Below are positions 17,514 to 25,625 of a stretch of 64,000 nucleotides of DNA, piece after piece (within the stretch, counting starts at the first letter, position 1; the number at the start of each line of letters is the position of its first letter). The notes below the pieces were generated by a model, which had not been told where the DNA came from, made no database searches, and was given only the letters and a program-made list of their open reading frames with translations. Position numbers and translations under genes: made by a program. The stretch comes from Pedobacter sp. FW305-3-2-15-E-R2A2. Lineage in GTDB: Bacteria > Bacteroidota > Bacteroidia > Sphingobacteriales > Sphingobacteriaceae. Location of the stretch: assembly GCF_038446955.1 (NCBI RefSeq), contig NZ_CP151803.1, positions 7,192,001-7,256,000 of the forward strand, written 5' to 3'.

Positions 17514-18074
17514 ATGGCAAAAGCATCAGACGTAAAAAGTGGGAATGTCCTTCGGTTTAACGGAGAACTAATTCAAGTAGAAGAATTTCTACACCGCACT
17601 CCTGGAAACTTGAGAGCTTTTTACCAGGCAAAAATGCGAAACGTTAAAACCGGGAAACTGGTTGAATATAGATTTCGCACTGATGAGGAAGTAACAATTT
17701 GTCGTGTTGAGACCAATGATTACCAGTATTTATACGAAGATGGCGATTTTTTGGTAGTAATGGACATCAGTTCCTTCGAGCAGTTTAACATTCCAAGAAC
17801 GTTGTTCGGCGAAAGTGTTAAATTCTTAAAAGAAGGAATGAATGTAATCATCGCATTCGAAAGTGAAGAGCCAATTATGGCACAGATACCTTCACATGTT
17901 GAGCTGGAGATTACTTATACAGAGCCCGCTGTAAAAGGCGATACCTCTACAAACGCATTAAAATACGCTACTGTGGAAACAGGAGTAGAAATAAAAGTCC
18001 CAATGTTTATCAACCAAGGCGACAAGGTTAAAGTTGATACCCGTACAGGTGACTATATAGAAAGAGTAAAATAA
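17514..18074 (+). CDS. efp: Translation elongation factor P
   Basis: A 186-residue three-domain protein that relieves ribosome stalling at polyproline. MAKASDVKSGNVLRFNGEL marks the true start at 17514; an upstream in-frame TTG at 17466 would lie inside the promoter. The domain I tip loop reads HRTPGNLRAF: aligned with E. coli (PGKGQAF), the modified Lys34 is replaced by Asn32. Domains II and III are normal, ending DYIERVK. No modification gene (epmA, epmB or earP) is nearby, as expected if this tip works without modification. Confidence 0.95.
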   Translation: MAKASDVKSGNVLRFNGELIQVEEFLHRTPGNLRAFYQAKMRNVKTGKLVEYRFRTDEEVTICRVETNDYQYLYEDGDFLVVMDISSFEQFNIPRTLFGESVKFLKEGMNVIIAFESEEPIMAQIPSHVELEITYTEPAVKGDTSTNALKYATVETGVEIKVPMFINQGDKVKVDTRTGDYIERVK

Positions 18075-18111
18075 GAATTTTCATAGTTTAGTTTTAGGTT
18101 TAGGTTGATTG

Positions 18112-18146
18112 TGGCTTCGGAGTGGTTCCCGAAGCCATCTTTTTTT
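18112..18146 (+). terminator. Rho-independent terminator of efp
   Basis: Nine-bp perfect stem TGGCTTCGG / CCGAAGCCA (18112-18120 with 18129-18137), 8-nt loop, followed directly by a run of T (18138-18146). It begins 38 nt after the efp stop. Confidence 0.92.
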
Positions 18147-18274
18147 ACCCGCTTTTTTTTACCTTGGCTCCCGATCATCAGGATCGCCGGATCGCTCCCA
18201 TTTATGCGCGCTCAACTGCCCTTCCGCATTCCTTTTAGAATCATTTTTTCATCCTGAACATAAAGTGTAAAGCA

Positions 18275-18844
18275 ATGAACAAATCAGAAATCAGAAAATC
18301 AGCACAGCAGCAACGACAGTCATTATCGCCCGAAAAAGTGCATATGCTTAGTGTGAAACTCGTTGAACAGTTTGCTTTGCTGGACCTTTCCAACGTGAAA
18401 ATTGTCCATATATTTCTACCCATTAAACAGAAGAAAGAACCGGATACTTTTCTAATGATCGACTGGATGAAAATACACCATCCTGAAATTAAGATCATCG
18501 TTCCAAAAGCTGATTTTGACACTGCATTAATGACCCACCATTACTATGACGGACTGGAAGATCTGGAAATGAGTGATTACCAGATTTTAGAGCCTCAAAA
18601 GGCTAAAATTCATACAGGAGAGGTGGATATGGTGATTGTGCCTTTATTGGCATTTGATAAAAATGGATACCGTATCGGTTATGGAAAGGGGTTTTATGAC
18701 AGGTTTCTGCAGGGAATATCCACGCAGAAAATTGGCCTGTCGCTTTTTGATGAACTAAATGTGATTGATGATATAAATGAACATGACATCAGGCTGGACA
18801 AATGCATTACACCAAATAGAACATATGTCTTTCCTGTAGTATAA
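18275..18844 (+). CDS. 5-formyltetrahydrofolate cyclo-ligase
   Basis: A 189-residue enzyme that converts 5-formyl-THF to 5,10-methenyl-THF using ATP. The N-terminal MNKSEIRKSAQQQRQSL contains the basic nucleotide-binding segment, and the C-terminal signature GYRIGYGKGFYDRFL is diagnostic for the 5-FCL/YgfA family, with LLAFDKNG before it. Length fits. The gene is separated from efp by a strong terminator and 130 bp in which I see no other feature. It stands alone before the OmpA gene. Confidence 0.93.
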   Translation: MNKSEIRKSAQQQRQSLSPEKVHMLSVKLVEQFALLDLSNVKIVHIFLPIKQKKEPDTFLMIDWMKIHHPEIKIIVPKADFDTALMTHHYYDGLEDLEMSDYQILEPQKAKIHTGEVDMVIVPLLAFDKNGYRIGYGKGFYDRFLQGISTQKIGLSLFDELNVIDDINEHDIRLDKCITPNRTYVFPVV

Positions 18845-18929
18845 AGCTGATTTTGCAAACCATGGGCTGACAACCCTGGGGCATGGGTGATTTATCTTCA
18901 AACTTTAGTTGAAATTTAAATTAACGACT

Positions 18930-20714
18930 ATGAAAAAGATCATCCTTACCCTCATTTCCGCACTTTTTGCCAGTTTTTCTCTGGCCCAGGTCTCCATAGA
19001 CCCTTCTCTTATTACCTCTACCGGACAATTACAGTTTTCGCTCTTCGGCGGATTTACCGCGCCATTAAAAGATTACCGAAAGGATATCGGACGGGCTAAA
19101 AACGGCTATTTTTATGGACTGGCGATTGATCAGTACTTTAATGGAAATCAATGGGGAATTGGCCTGGATGTCCGTTCTCTGAAACAGGAGAGCCGAAAAT
19201 TCGAGCCTATTTCTTTTGCAAACGGACATCTGGCTACGAATTATAAGAATGAACCTGCATTTAAGCATCTGGGAGTAAGCATAGGGCCAACTTATAAAGT
19301 CGATCTTGGAAAGAAAGTAGAGCTGGAAGCTTTTCTGAGGACAGGTGTGCTCTTTCAACAGTTTCCTGAATATGTGCAATCCATTTATGTAAATGATCCC
19401 GGAGGTACTCCCGTTAAAATGTTCGACGATTATTATACCAATAATGAAAAAAATAAGGCCAAAGCCTGGATGGGGCTGGGAGGTTTCAGAGTCACTTATC
19501 GGCTGAATGATCATATCGGTCTGTTTTTACAGACAGATTACCTCAATACTTTTGGAAAACGGTTTGGGGGTGACTCCAGCAGGTTTCATGTAATGAATTA
19601 TAAACCAACGAATCCCCTTGGTCCCAAAGATGTATTAATTATCAGGAATGGCGTCATTACCAATATCAATCAATTCTATGAGTCCAGACCTTGCCCTTGT
19701 GAAACCAATGTTAAAGCATTGAACCTTGCAGCGGGAATTAAAATAAAATTGGGTGCAAAACGAAAAAAACTTCCATTAGTACCGGTCGTAGTCGTTCCGG
19801 TAGCCATTCCAAAAGAAATCCAGGTAGTGGTTAAAGATAAACAGACGGGTCTGGTATTAAGTGGGGTAAAGGTGAAAATTTCGGGGAATGGAAAAGAATA
19901 TGTCTCCAACAGCAATGTGAATGGAGAGGCAGAGCGGGTTAAATCGGCGATCAAATCTGGCTATTTGATTACTGCGGAGAAGAACGGGATTGTTGCTGAT
20001 CCTGTGGGGATAAAGCCAACAGATTTTGAAACAGATGCCGCGGTCATCTATAAGGAGATATTTCTCAATGACCTCCGGTTTACGCTCATTGGAGAGACGA
20101 TCAGGTCAAATGACAATAGCAAGTTACCAGGAATCAGCACCGTACTCAGCAATACCTTTAACAATGAAAGTGTGGGGCAGGTCTCCGACGGACAGGCCAT
20201 GTTTACTTATCAGTTAGAGCAGGAATCGGAGTATACGGTGGTGGCTACTGAAGCCGGAAAATTCTCTCAAACGGAGTTGGTGTCTACTAAGGGATTGGAT
20301 CGCAGTAAAACACTTTATGTAGTGCTGAAACTCGGATTGAGTGACATCAGTGTCGGAGCGACATTTGTCCTTAAGAATATTCATTATGATTTCGATAAAT
20401 CCAATATCAGGCCGAATGCCGCGCCTATTCTCGATAACCTGGTTAACATTATGGTCAAAAACCCAAGCCTGAGGATCGAACTTTCTTCTCATACAGACAG
20501 TAGGGGAAAGGACGACTACAACGAGAAACTTTCTCAGAGAAGGGCTGCATCTGCTGTAAGTTATCTTCTTGCCAAAGGAATCGAACGGAGCAGGTTAGTG
20601 GACAAAGGATATGGAGAAAGACAATTGCTGAACCGGTGTGCGAATGGTGTTAAATGTACCCCCGGGGAGCATGAGGCTAACCGCAGAACAGAAATCAAGG
20701 TCTTAAAATATTAA
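18930..20714 (+). CDS. OmpA-family outer-membrane protein with N-terminal barrel and carboxypeptidase-regulatory-like domains
   Basis: A 594-residue protein with a clear signal peptide (MKKIILTLISALFASFSLAQ); the ATG at 18930 is chosen over an in-frame TTG at 18909. Residues about 25-270 look like an outer-membrane beta-barrel, followed by a proline- and valine-rich linker (LPLVPVVVVPVAIP). Residues about 290-470 hold two beta-sandwich repeats of the CarboxypepD_reg type (SGVKVKISGNG; LPGISTVLSNTF). The C-terminal 110 residues are an OmpA peptidoglycan-binding domain: IHYDFDKSNIRP, SSHTDSRGKDDYN, LSQRRAASAV and ANRRTEI. It probably tethers the outer membrane to the wall. A strong terminator follows. 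Confidence 0.88.
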   Translation: MKKIILTLISALFASFSLAQVSIDPSLITSTGQLQFSLFGGFTAPLKDYRKDIGRAKNGYFYGLAIDQYFNGNQWGIGLDVRSLKQESRKFEPISFANGHLATNYKNEPAFKHLGVSIGPTYKVDLGKKVELEAFLRTGVLFQQFPEYVQSIYVNDPGGTPVKMFDDYYTNNEKNKAKAWMGLGGFRVTYRLNDHIGLFLQTDYLNTFGKRFGGDSSRFHVMNYKPTNPLGPKDVLIIRNGVITNINQFYESRPCPCETNVKALNLAAGIKIKLGAKRKKLPLVPVVVVPVAIPKEIQVVVKDKQTGLVLSGVKVKISGNGKEYVSNSNVNGEAERVKSAIKSGYLITAEKNGIVADPVGIKPTDFETDAAVIYKEIFLNDLRFTLIGETIRSNDNSKLPGISTVLSNTFNNESVGQVSDGQAMFTYQLEQESEYTVVATEAGKFSQTELVSTKGLDRSKTLYVVLKLGLSDISVGATFVLKNIHYDFDKSNIRPNAAPILDNLVNIMVKNPSLRIELSSHTDSRGKDDYNEKLSQRRAASAVSYLLAKGIERSRLVDKGYGERQLLNRCANGVKCTPGEHEANRRTEIKVLKY

Positions 20715-20730
20715 TTTGGGGAGTTTTGCA

Positions 20731-20767
20731 ATGGGGGCCTGTCTGGGACAGCCCCCATTTTTATTTT
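20731..20767 (+). terminator. Terminator of the OmpA gene, overlapping the end of hutG
   Basis: GC-rich stem ATGGGGGCC... / ...GCCCCCAT (20731-20741 with 20749-20758, one bulged C) followed by T-rich sequence 20758-20767. The T run lies inside the last codons and stop of convergent hutG, so the two genes share bases here. Confidence 0.82.
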
Positions 20768-21732
20768 TGTGCCTTGATAAAATCGGTAACGAGGTAGGCG
20801 ATTGCTTTTGCCGTTCCGGCGCTCTGTCTTCCATCATGAAGAAGGACAGCGCCTTCACAAATGTGCATGTAAGCGAGTTTCTTCTCCGCACCGAGGATTA
20901 TCCTGCGGATATCATTAATATTGAATCCTGATGGGGTAAATGCGCTGGATAAGAGGTTTTCTATACAGTCAAGATCAATTTCCAATCCAATTTCGTTTGC
21001 CAGGTTTTTCAACAGTGGCTGAAGCTGTTCCATAACCGGTTGATTATTTTTCAACAAATCATCGAAAAAGAGGACCTTGATATTTGGATTTTCGCTGATT
21101 TGGTCGAGAATGCCGGTGTTGTTGTAATTTTGATGGAGTCCAAAAATGGCATATTTTCTAAGGAAGCCATTTTTAATGGCATAGCTGAATCCATTTCCAC
21201 TATGTCTGCCATTGGCAGGCCTCAAATCAGCATGGGCATCAATATTCAACACATCAATGGGCTTTTGAAGCGCAAGGGAAAGGCCTTTGATGATGGGATA
21301 AGCATTGTTATGCCCTCCTCCAATCACAATGGGGACCTTACCCGCTTCAATGATCTCTCTGATGACCGGGTATACCTGCTCATCGATTTGAACAACCGCA
21401 GCCTCCAGGGCCTTCATGTCAGATTCTGCGGGTTCCTGAAAATGGAAATGCCCAAGGATCAATAATTCCGGACCGGGTAAAAAAGAGGTACTCTGGGTAT
21501 TTAACAACGCTTTAAGCGCAGGGATCCAGGCCGTGGCCGCTCCTCCAATCCCCTGATTTGCCCTTACTCCAATGTCTTCTGGAATCCCCAGCAGTACAAA
21601 ACGAGCTGTGGAAGCCTTTAGCTGGTCCAGTGCAGAAATGACCTGCACCCGCTCACCGAGCTTAGTTTCTCCCTCACGTGGACCTGTCAGGGCCATAATA
21701 TCCTCTTTTCCGTATATTTTCAGCCCCTCCAT
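20761..21732 (-). CDS. hutG: Formimidoylglutamase (arginase/agmatinase family), HutG-like
   Basis: A 323-residue ureohydrolase-family enzyme. Mn-binding motifs are GGGHNNAY (His), LNIDAHADLR (Asp-His-Asp) and LEIDLDCIEN, where the usual SxDxDxxDP is altered. Location decides the function: it overlaps the stop of imidazolonepropionase by one base (TAATG), so it is the final step of histidine breakdown, giving glutamate and formamide. The N-terminal 45 residues (MALTGPREGETKLGERVQ) are typical of the Bacteroidota version. hutH and hutU are not in this window. Confidence 0.87.
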   Translation of the reverse strand: MEGLKIYGKEDIMALTGPREGETKLGERVQVISALDQLKASTARFVLLGIPEDIGVRANQGIGGAATAWIPALKALLNTQSTSFLPGPELLILGHFHFQEPAESDMKALEAAVVQIDEQVYPVIREIIEAGKVPIVIGGGHNNAYPIIKGLSLALQKPIDVLNIDAHADLRPANGRHSGNGFSYAIKNGFLRKYAIFGLHQNYNNTGILDQISENPNIKVLFFDDLLKNNQPVMEQLQPLLKNLANEIGLEIDLDCIENLLSSAFTPSGFNINDIRRIILGAEKKLAYMHICEGAVLLHDGRQSAGTAKAIAYLVTDFIKAQK

Positions 21733-22976
21733 TATTGAACCTTGCCGTTTAAAATAATGATTTCAATTTGCGATTGACCAAAGCTGTAAGGCAGGTAGGC
21801 AAGAGAAGACATTGGCCTGGTGATCAACAGATTTGCCCGTTTTCCTTTTGCAATGCTTCCGTTTTGTTCGCTTAGCTGCATTGCTGCGGCTCCGTTTAAG
21901 GTACAGGCATTGATGGCTTCTTCGGGTAACATTTTCAATTTGATACAGCCCAGGGAAATCACAAAATTCATATTTCCGGAAGGAGTAGAGCCTGGGTTAT
22001 AATCTGTAGCTAAGGCAACAGGAACATCGGATTGGATCAATGCCCTGGCATTTGCAAAAGGAATGCCCAGGTAGAAAGAACAGGATGGCAATAATGTCGC
22101 AATGGTTTGACCTCCTGCTAATGCCGCGATGGCGGCTTCGTCTGTTGCTTCCAGGTGGTCTACAGAGATCGCCTGATGTTTTACACCAATCTGGACGCCT
22201 CCGGATACGGAAAGCTGGTTGGCATGTATTTTAGGGCGTAATCCGTATTTTGCTGCTGCGCTCAACAATTGATCGGTCTCTTCTACAGAGAAAAAGCCCT
22301 GTTCACAGAACGCATCCATATAATCTGCCAACCCTTCTGCGGCGATTTGTGGCAACATTTCGTCGATAATGAGGGAGATATAGCCGGCATGATCATTTTT
22401 ATAGGCTAATGGAAAAGCATGAGCCGCTAAAAATGAAGCCTTAATGGGAATGGGAAAGCTTTCTTTTAACCTGCGGATTACCCGCAGCATTTTTAATTCG
22501 CTTTCTACGGAAAGGCCATAACCACTTTTGATTTCCAGGGCGCCTGTTCCCTGTTTGATCATATCGTTTAACCTTAGCGCGGCACTTTCAAACAACTCTT
22601 CTTCTGTAGCTTTTTGAAGTTTTCCTGCAGAATTTAGGATTCCGCCACCGGCAGCGGCAATCTCTTCATAACTTTTACCTGCAATTTTCATTACAAACTC
22701 CTCTTCCCGCGGAGCGGCAAAGACAATATGGCTATGGGAATCGCACCAGGAAGGGAATACAAAACCACCTTTGGCAGAAATACTTTCCAGTTCGTTTGGG
22801 AGCTGTTGCGGCAATTGATCCATCGTTCCAAAGTCTTCAATCAGGCCGTCTTTACACAAGACCCAGGCATTATGAAGCTGAGGCAAGTTGGCCATCTCTT
22901 TCCCTTTAAGCAGGAGTGTTTCCTTCGGATGAAGTCCGGCAAGGGTTCCGATATGAGTGATTAAAAGTGACGACAT
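21732..22976 (-). CDS. hutI: Imidazolonepropionase HutI
   Basis: A 414-residue amidohydrolase that opens 4-imidazolone-5-propanoate to N-formimidoyl-glutamate. Metal-site motifs are CDSHSHIVFA (His-x-His), KIHANQLS (His), VDHLEATDE and ATDYNPGSTP (Asp). EIKSGYGL and GGGILNSAGKL are family landmarks. Length matches. It is followed by hutG with a one-base overlap and preceded by xth after only 3 nt, so cyclophilin, xth, hutI and hutG may form one minus-strand transcript although they are not functionally related. Confidence 0.95.
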   Translation of the reverse strand: MSSLLITHIGTLAGLHPKETLLLKGKEMANLPQLHNAWVLCKDGLIEDFGTMDQLPQQLPNELESISAKGGFVFPSWCDSHSHIVFAAPREEEFVMKIAGKSYEEIAAAGGGILNSAGKLQKATEEELFESAALRLNDMIKQGTGALEIKSGYGLSVESELKMLRVIRRLKESFPIPIKASFLAAHAFPLAYKNDHAGYISLIIDEMLPQIAAEGLADYMDAFCEQGFFSVEETDQLLSAAAKYGLRPKIHANQLSVSGGVQIGVKHQAISVDHLEATDEAAIAALAGGQTIATLLPSCSFYLGIPFANARALIQSDVPVALATDYNPGSTPSGNMNFVISLGCIKLKMLPEEAINACTLNGAAAMQLSEQNGSIAKGKRANLLITRPMSSLAYLPYSFGQSQIEIIILNGKVQ

Positions 22977-22979
22977 AAC

Positions 22980-23750
22980 TTAGGGATTTAGCTCTAGCAA
23001 AATAGGGCAGTGATCGGAATGAACCGCATCAGCAAGAATGCTTACATTTTTTAAGCGCTCCAGCATCGGCTGACTTGCCAAATGATAATCAATACGCCAG
23101 CCGAGGTTCTTTGCTCTTGAATTTGCTCTGAAGCTCCACCAGGTATAATGGTGAGGATCTTTATTAAAGTGTCGGAAAGTATCAATAAAACCATTATTGA
23201 GGAACAATTCCATCCATTCTCTTTCTTCCGGAAGGAAGCCTGAAGAATTGGCATTTGATTTAGGATTGTGAATATCCATCGCCGTATGGCAAATGTTATA
23301 ATCACCGGAAATGATCAGATTAGGAACTTCTTTACGAAGATCGGCGATATAGGTATCAAAGAAGCGCATGCATTCATACTTTTTAACCTGTCTCTCGTCT
23401 CCACTTGATCCGGATGGCATGTACAAGCTCATTAAGGAGAAAGTGTCAAAATCAGCCCTTAAAACGCGGCCTTCCTTGTCGATCCATTCTTCTCCACAAC
23501 CATATTCTACATGATTGGGTTTTATTTTACTGAAAATGGCCACGCCACTATATCCCTTTTTCTCTGCAGGAAACCAGTAATGGTGATAACCAAGTTGTTC
23601 AATTAAGCCAATAATCTCTGGAATCTGCGAAGGCAGCGCTTTGACTTCCTGCAGGCAAACCAGGTCAGCATCGGTACTTTGTAACCAACCGATAAAATTT
23701 TTTGTCGTCGCAGAGCGTATGCCATTGACGTTATAGGATATGATCTTCAT
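22980..23750 (-). CDS. xth: Exodeoxyribonuclease III (AP endonuclease)
   Basis: A 256-residue exonuclease III family enzyme that cuts DNA at abasic sites. Motifs are SYNVNGIRS, CLQEVKA (metal Glu), SLYMPSGS, ISGDYNICH (Asp and Asn), LGWRIDYHLAS and HSDHCPI (catalytic Asp-His). It starts 10 nt after the cyclophilin stop. Length and motif spacing are standard for XthA-type enzymes. Confidence 0.95.
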   Translation of the reverse strand: MKIISYNVNGIRSATTKNFIGWLQSTDADLVCLQEVKALPSQIPEIIGLIEQLGYHHYWFPAEKKGYSGVAIFSKIKPNHVEYGCGEEWIDKEGRVLRADFDTFSLMSLYMPSGSSGDERQVKKYECMRFFDTYIADLRKEVPNLIISGDYNICHTAMDIHNPKSNANSSGFLPEEREWMELFLNNGFIDTFRHFNKDPHHYTWWSFRANSRAKNLGWRIDYHLASQPMLERLKNVSILADAVHSDHCPILLELNP

Positions 23751-23760
23751 TTGTGTTTGT

Positions 23761-24489
23761 TTATTGGCTGATGGCGTTTTCCAAAGGATTCTTATTTAAC
23801 GTTGCATTCTGGAGTTCTTTCTCCAGTCTTTTTGCTTCGCGGCGTTTTAAAACGGTAACCGTCATGCTTACATCGCTAAGCGGACGGTCATTGTCGTCTT
23901 TAGTCAGCTCAGCTATCTTATCGATCAGTTCAATACCCTTAACAACTTCTCCGTAAACGGTATACGTTCTGTCCAGATGAGGAGTTCCGCCAAGGGTTTT
24001 GTAAACCTCCCGCTGATAGGCCGGAATTTTAGATTTCAAGCGGTTTGTTTCTACGTTATCAAGTTGTTCATCCGTGAATTTTTTTCCCTGAACGAGGTAG
24101 AACTGACTACCACTGGATGCTTTTTCGGGATTGTTATCTCTGGCGGCTGCGAGGACTCCTTTTTTATGAAAGAGACTGTCGCGAAACTCCGCCGGAACAG
24201 TATAACCTACGGTCCCGTTTCCTAACTGTACACCCGGTTTTGCATTTTTGGAATCAGGGTCGCCGCCCTGGATCATGAAGTCCTTGATCACCCTGTGAAA
24301 CAAGGTCCCGTCGTAAATTCGTTTTTTTGTGAGTTTCAGGAAGTTGTCCCGATGTAATGGGGTTTCATTATAGAGCATAACAATGCATTCTCCCAGGTCT
24401 GTTTTTATCCTTACATATTGATGTTTTGGCTTTGCGGCAAAGGTTACACTAAAGCAAAAACAAAGGATCAGGGTATAAAATCTCTTCAT
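23761..24489 (-). CDS. Secreted cyclophilin-type peptidyl-prolyl isomerase
   Basis: A 242-residue cyclophilin with a signal peptide (FYTLILCFCFSVTFAAK), so probably periplasmic. The active-site block is FHRVIKDFMIQGGD, with SSGSQFYLVQG and TVYGEVVKGIELIDKI also conserved. An insertion of about 30 residues (KKFTDEQLDNVETNRL and following) between the core strands is common in the Bacteroidota form. The C-terminal tail (KRREAKRLEKELQ) is charged and helical. It accelerates proline isomerisation during folding of exported proteins. Confidence 0.92.
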   Translation of the reverse strand: MKRFYTLILCFCFSVTFAAKPKHQYVRIKTDLGECIVMLYNETPLHRDNFLKLTKKRIYDGTLFHRVIKDFMIQGGDPDSKNAKPGVQLGNGTVGYTVPAEFRDSLFHKKGVLAAARDNNPEKASSGSQFYLVQGKKFTDEQLDNVETNRLKSKIPAYQREVYKTLGGTPHLDRTYTVYGEVVKGIELIDKIAELTKDDNDRPLSDVSMTVTVLKRREAKRLEKELQNATLNKNPLENAISQ

Positions 24490-24568
24490 TATTTAATGAT
24501 ATTTAGGGCTAAGTTAAGGTAAATCTGCTTTATTAAAAGTACGAGTCGTTTTATCATACAATTATGCT

Positions 24569-24576
24569 TAATTTTG
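24569..24576 (+). promoter_or_regulatory. Predicted -7 element for the metal-handling triad
   Basis: TAATTTTG matches TAnnTTTG exactly. The expected -33 region, about 20 nt upstream, reads TCG rather than TTG. The ATG at 24584 follows after 7 nt, so the mRNA would be nearly leaderless. Confidence 0.5.
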
Positions 24577-24583
24577 TGAAAAG

Positions 24584-24982
24584 ATGAAACTGCGACAAAA
24601 ACTTACACTGGGCTTATGTGCATTTTACCTGATGAGCATCATCGGGATTGCATTGAACATGCACTTTTGTGGGGGCAAGCTTTCTTCCGTCCGCTTTAGC
24701 GAAACCGCAAAATGTGGCGCTTGTAAAGGAGCAGAAAAAATGAAGAAAAGCAGCAGTTGCTGTAAAGATACTGCTGTGGAGGCTAAAGTTAAAGATAGCC
24801 ATGAAGCCGGTGTTAAAGTTGCAGTACCTAAAGATTTTAGCCTGGAGCTGTTTTTAGGACCTCTGATTTCAGATGCGCTCCACGTCATCTTGCCAAACCT
24901 GTTTAGTAAAGCCGAGAATAAAGCACCTCCGCTTTCCTCTGTGCTTTCCCTCCACGCCTTTAACTGCGTTTTCAGAAATTAA
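24584..24982 (+). CDS. Small Cys-rich exported protein with HFC, CC and PP motifs (HYC_CC_PP-type)
   Basis: A 132-residue protein with an N-terminal membrane or signal segment (LGLCAFYLMSIIGIAL). It shows MHFCGG, then KCGACKG, SSCCKD and KAPPLSS, the ordered His-aromatic-Cys, Cys-Cys and Pro-Pro pattern that names an uncharacterised Bacteroidota family I recall as HYC_CC_PP. The cysteine and histidine spacing suggests metal, perhaps copper, binding outside the cytoplasm. It is first in a three-gene unit with an HMA-domain protein and a barrel. The role is inferred from neighbours. Confidence 0.8.
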   Translation: MKLRQKLTLGLCAFYLMSIIGIALNMHFCGGKLSSVRFSETAKCGACKGAEKMKKSSSCCKDTAVEAKVKDSHEAGVKVAVPKDFSLELFLGPLISDALHVILPNLFSKAENKAPPLSSVLSLHAFNCVFRN

Positions 24983-25007
24983 ACCAGGAATAATTTATTT
25001 ACCGTTG

Positions 25008-25051
25008 CAGGGAAACCCTGTGATGGCTTTGACGCATGCGTTATTGCGTCA
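25008..25051 (+). other. Two hairpins between the Cys-rich gene and the HMA gene
   Basis: Hairpin one is CAGGG AAA CCCTG (25008-25020). Hairpin two is TGACGCA / TGCGTCA (25030-25036 with 25045-25051) with an 8-nt loop. Neither is followed by a T run, so they are not standard terminators. They sit 32 nt before the HMA start codon and could affect its translation or mRNA processing. Confidence 0.5.
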
Positions 25052-25082
25052 GATGTCTAACAAAAACATAAATTATATCCTC

Positions 25083-25619
25083 ATGAATACGATCAAGAAT
25101 TTAATCATATTATCCATTGCTTTATTTGCAGGTAAGGTTTCTGCACAACAAATATCTTCTGCAGAACTTCAGGTAACCGGTTTAACCTGTTCTATGTGCT
25201 CGCAGGCCACAGAAAAGTCTTTAAAAACCCTTGACTTTATTGGCGCTATTACACCAGATTTAAACAAAAACCTGTTTGCGATCACGTTTAAGAAAGATAA
25301 AGCCGTAAATATCGACCAGATTAGGAAGAAAGTGGAAGATGCAGGATTTTCCATTGGGAACCTGACTGCGGTGTTCAACTTTAACAACACCAAAGTAGAC
25401 GATCAGGGACTTGCTGTGGCTGGAACTAATGTTTATCAGTTTTTAAATGCAAAAAACCAAACTTTAAACGGTGCAGTAAAAGCCAGTGTTGTAGATAAGA
25501 ACTTTATCTCCGGCTCTTCCTTTAAGAAAAAGGCAGCACAGCTTAAATCCGCTTCTTATGCTGATGGTTCAGGACTGATAAACGGTAAGAAAACCCGCAT
25601 TTATCACCTGAGCATTTAA
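25083..25619 (+). CDS. Periplasmic HMA (heavy-metal-associated) domain protein
   Basis: A 178-residue protein with a signal peptide (NLIILSIALFAGKVSAQ); ATG at 25083 is chosen because the open frame upstream lacks any signal-like start. Residues 28-95 are an HMA ferredoxin-like domain with the metal motif GLTCSMCSQA (Cys-x-x-Cys). The following 85 residues (AGTNVYQFLNAKNQTLNG to the end) are not a second HMA and are unrecognised; they contain no cysteine. An exported HMA protein suggests a periplasmic metal chaperone, most often for copper. It follows the Cys-rich gene by 100 bp and precedes the barrel gene by 6 bp. Confidence 0.87.
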   Translation: MNTIKNLIILSIALFAGKVSAQQISSAELQVTGLTCSMCSQATEKSLKTLDFIGAITPDLNKNLFAITFKKDKAVNIDQIRKKVEDAGFSIGNLTAVFNFNNTKVDDQGLAVAGTNVYQFLNAKNQTLNGAVKASVVDKNFISGSSFKKKAAQLKSASYADGSGLINGKKTRIYHLSI

Positions 25620-25625
25620 GATCCT

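Noticed and set aside
20761..22976. A complete histidine utilisation operon
   Set aside because: Only hutI and hutG are present; hutH and hutU are not in this window and the upstream genes are unrelated.
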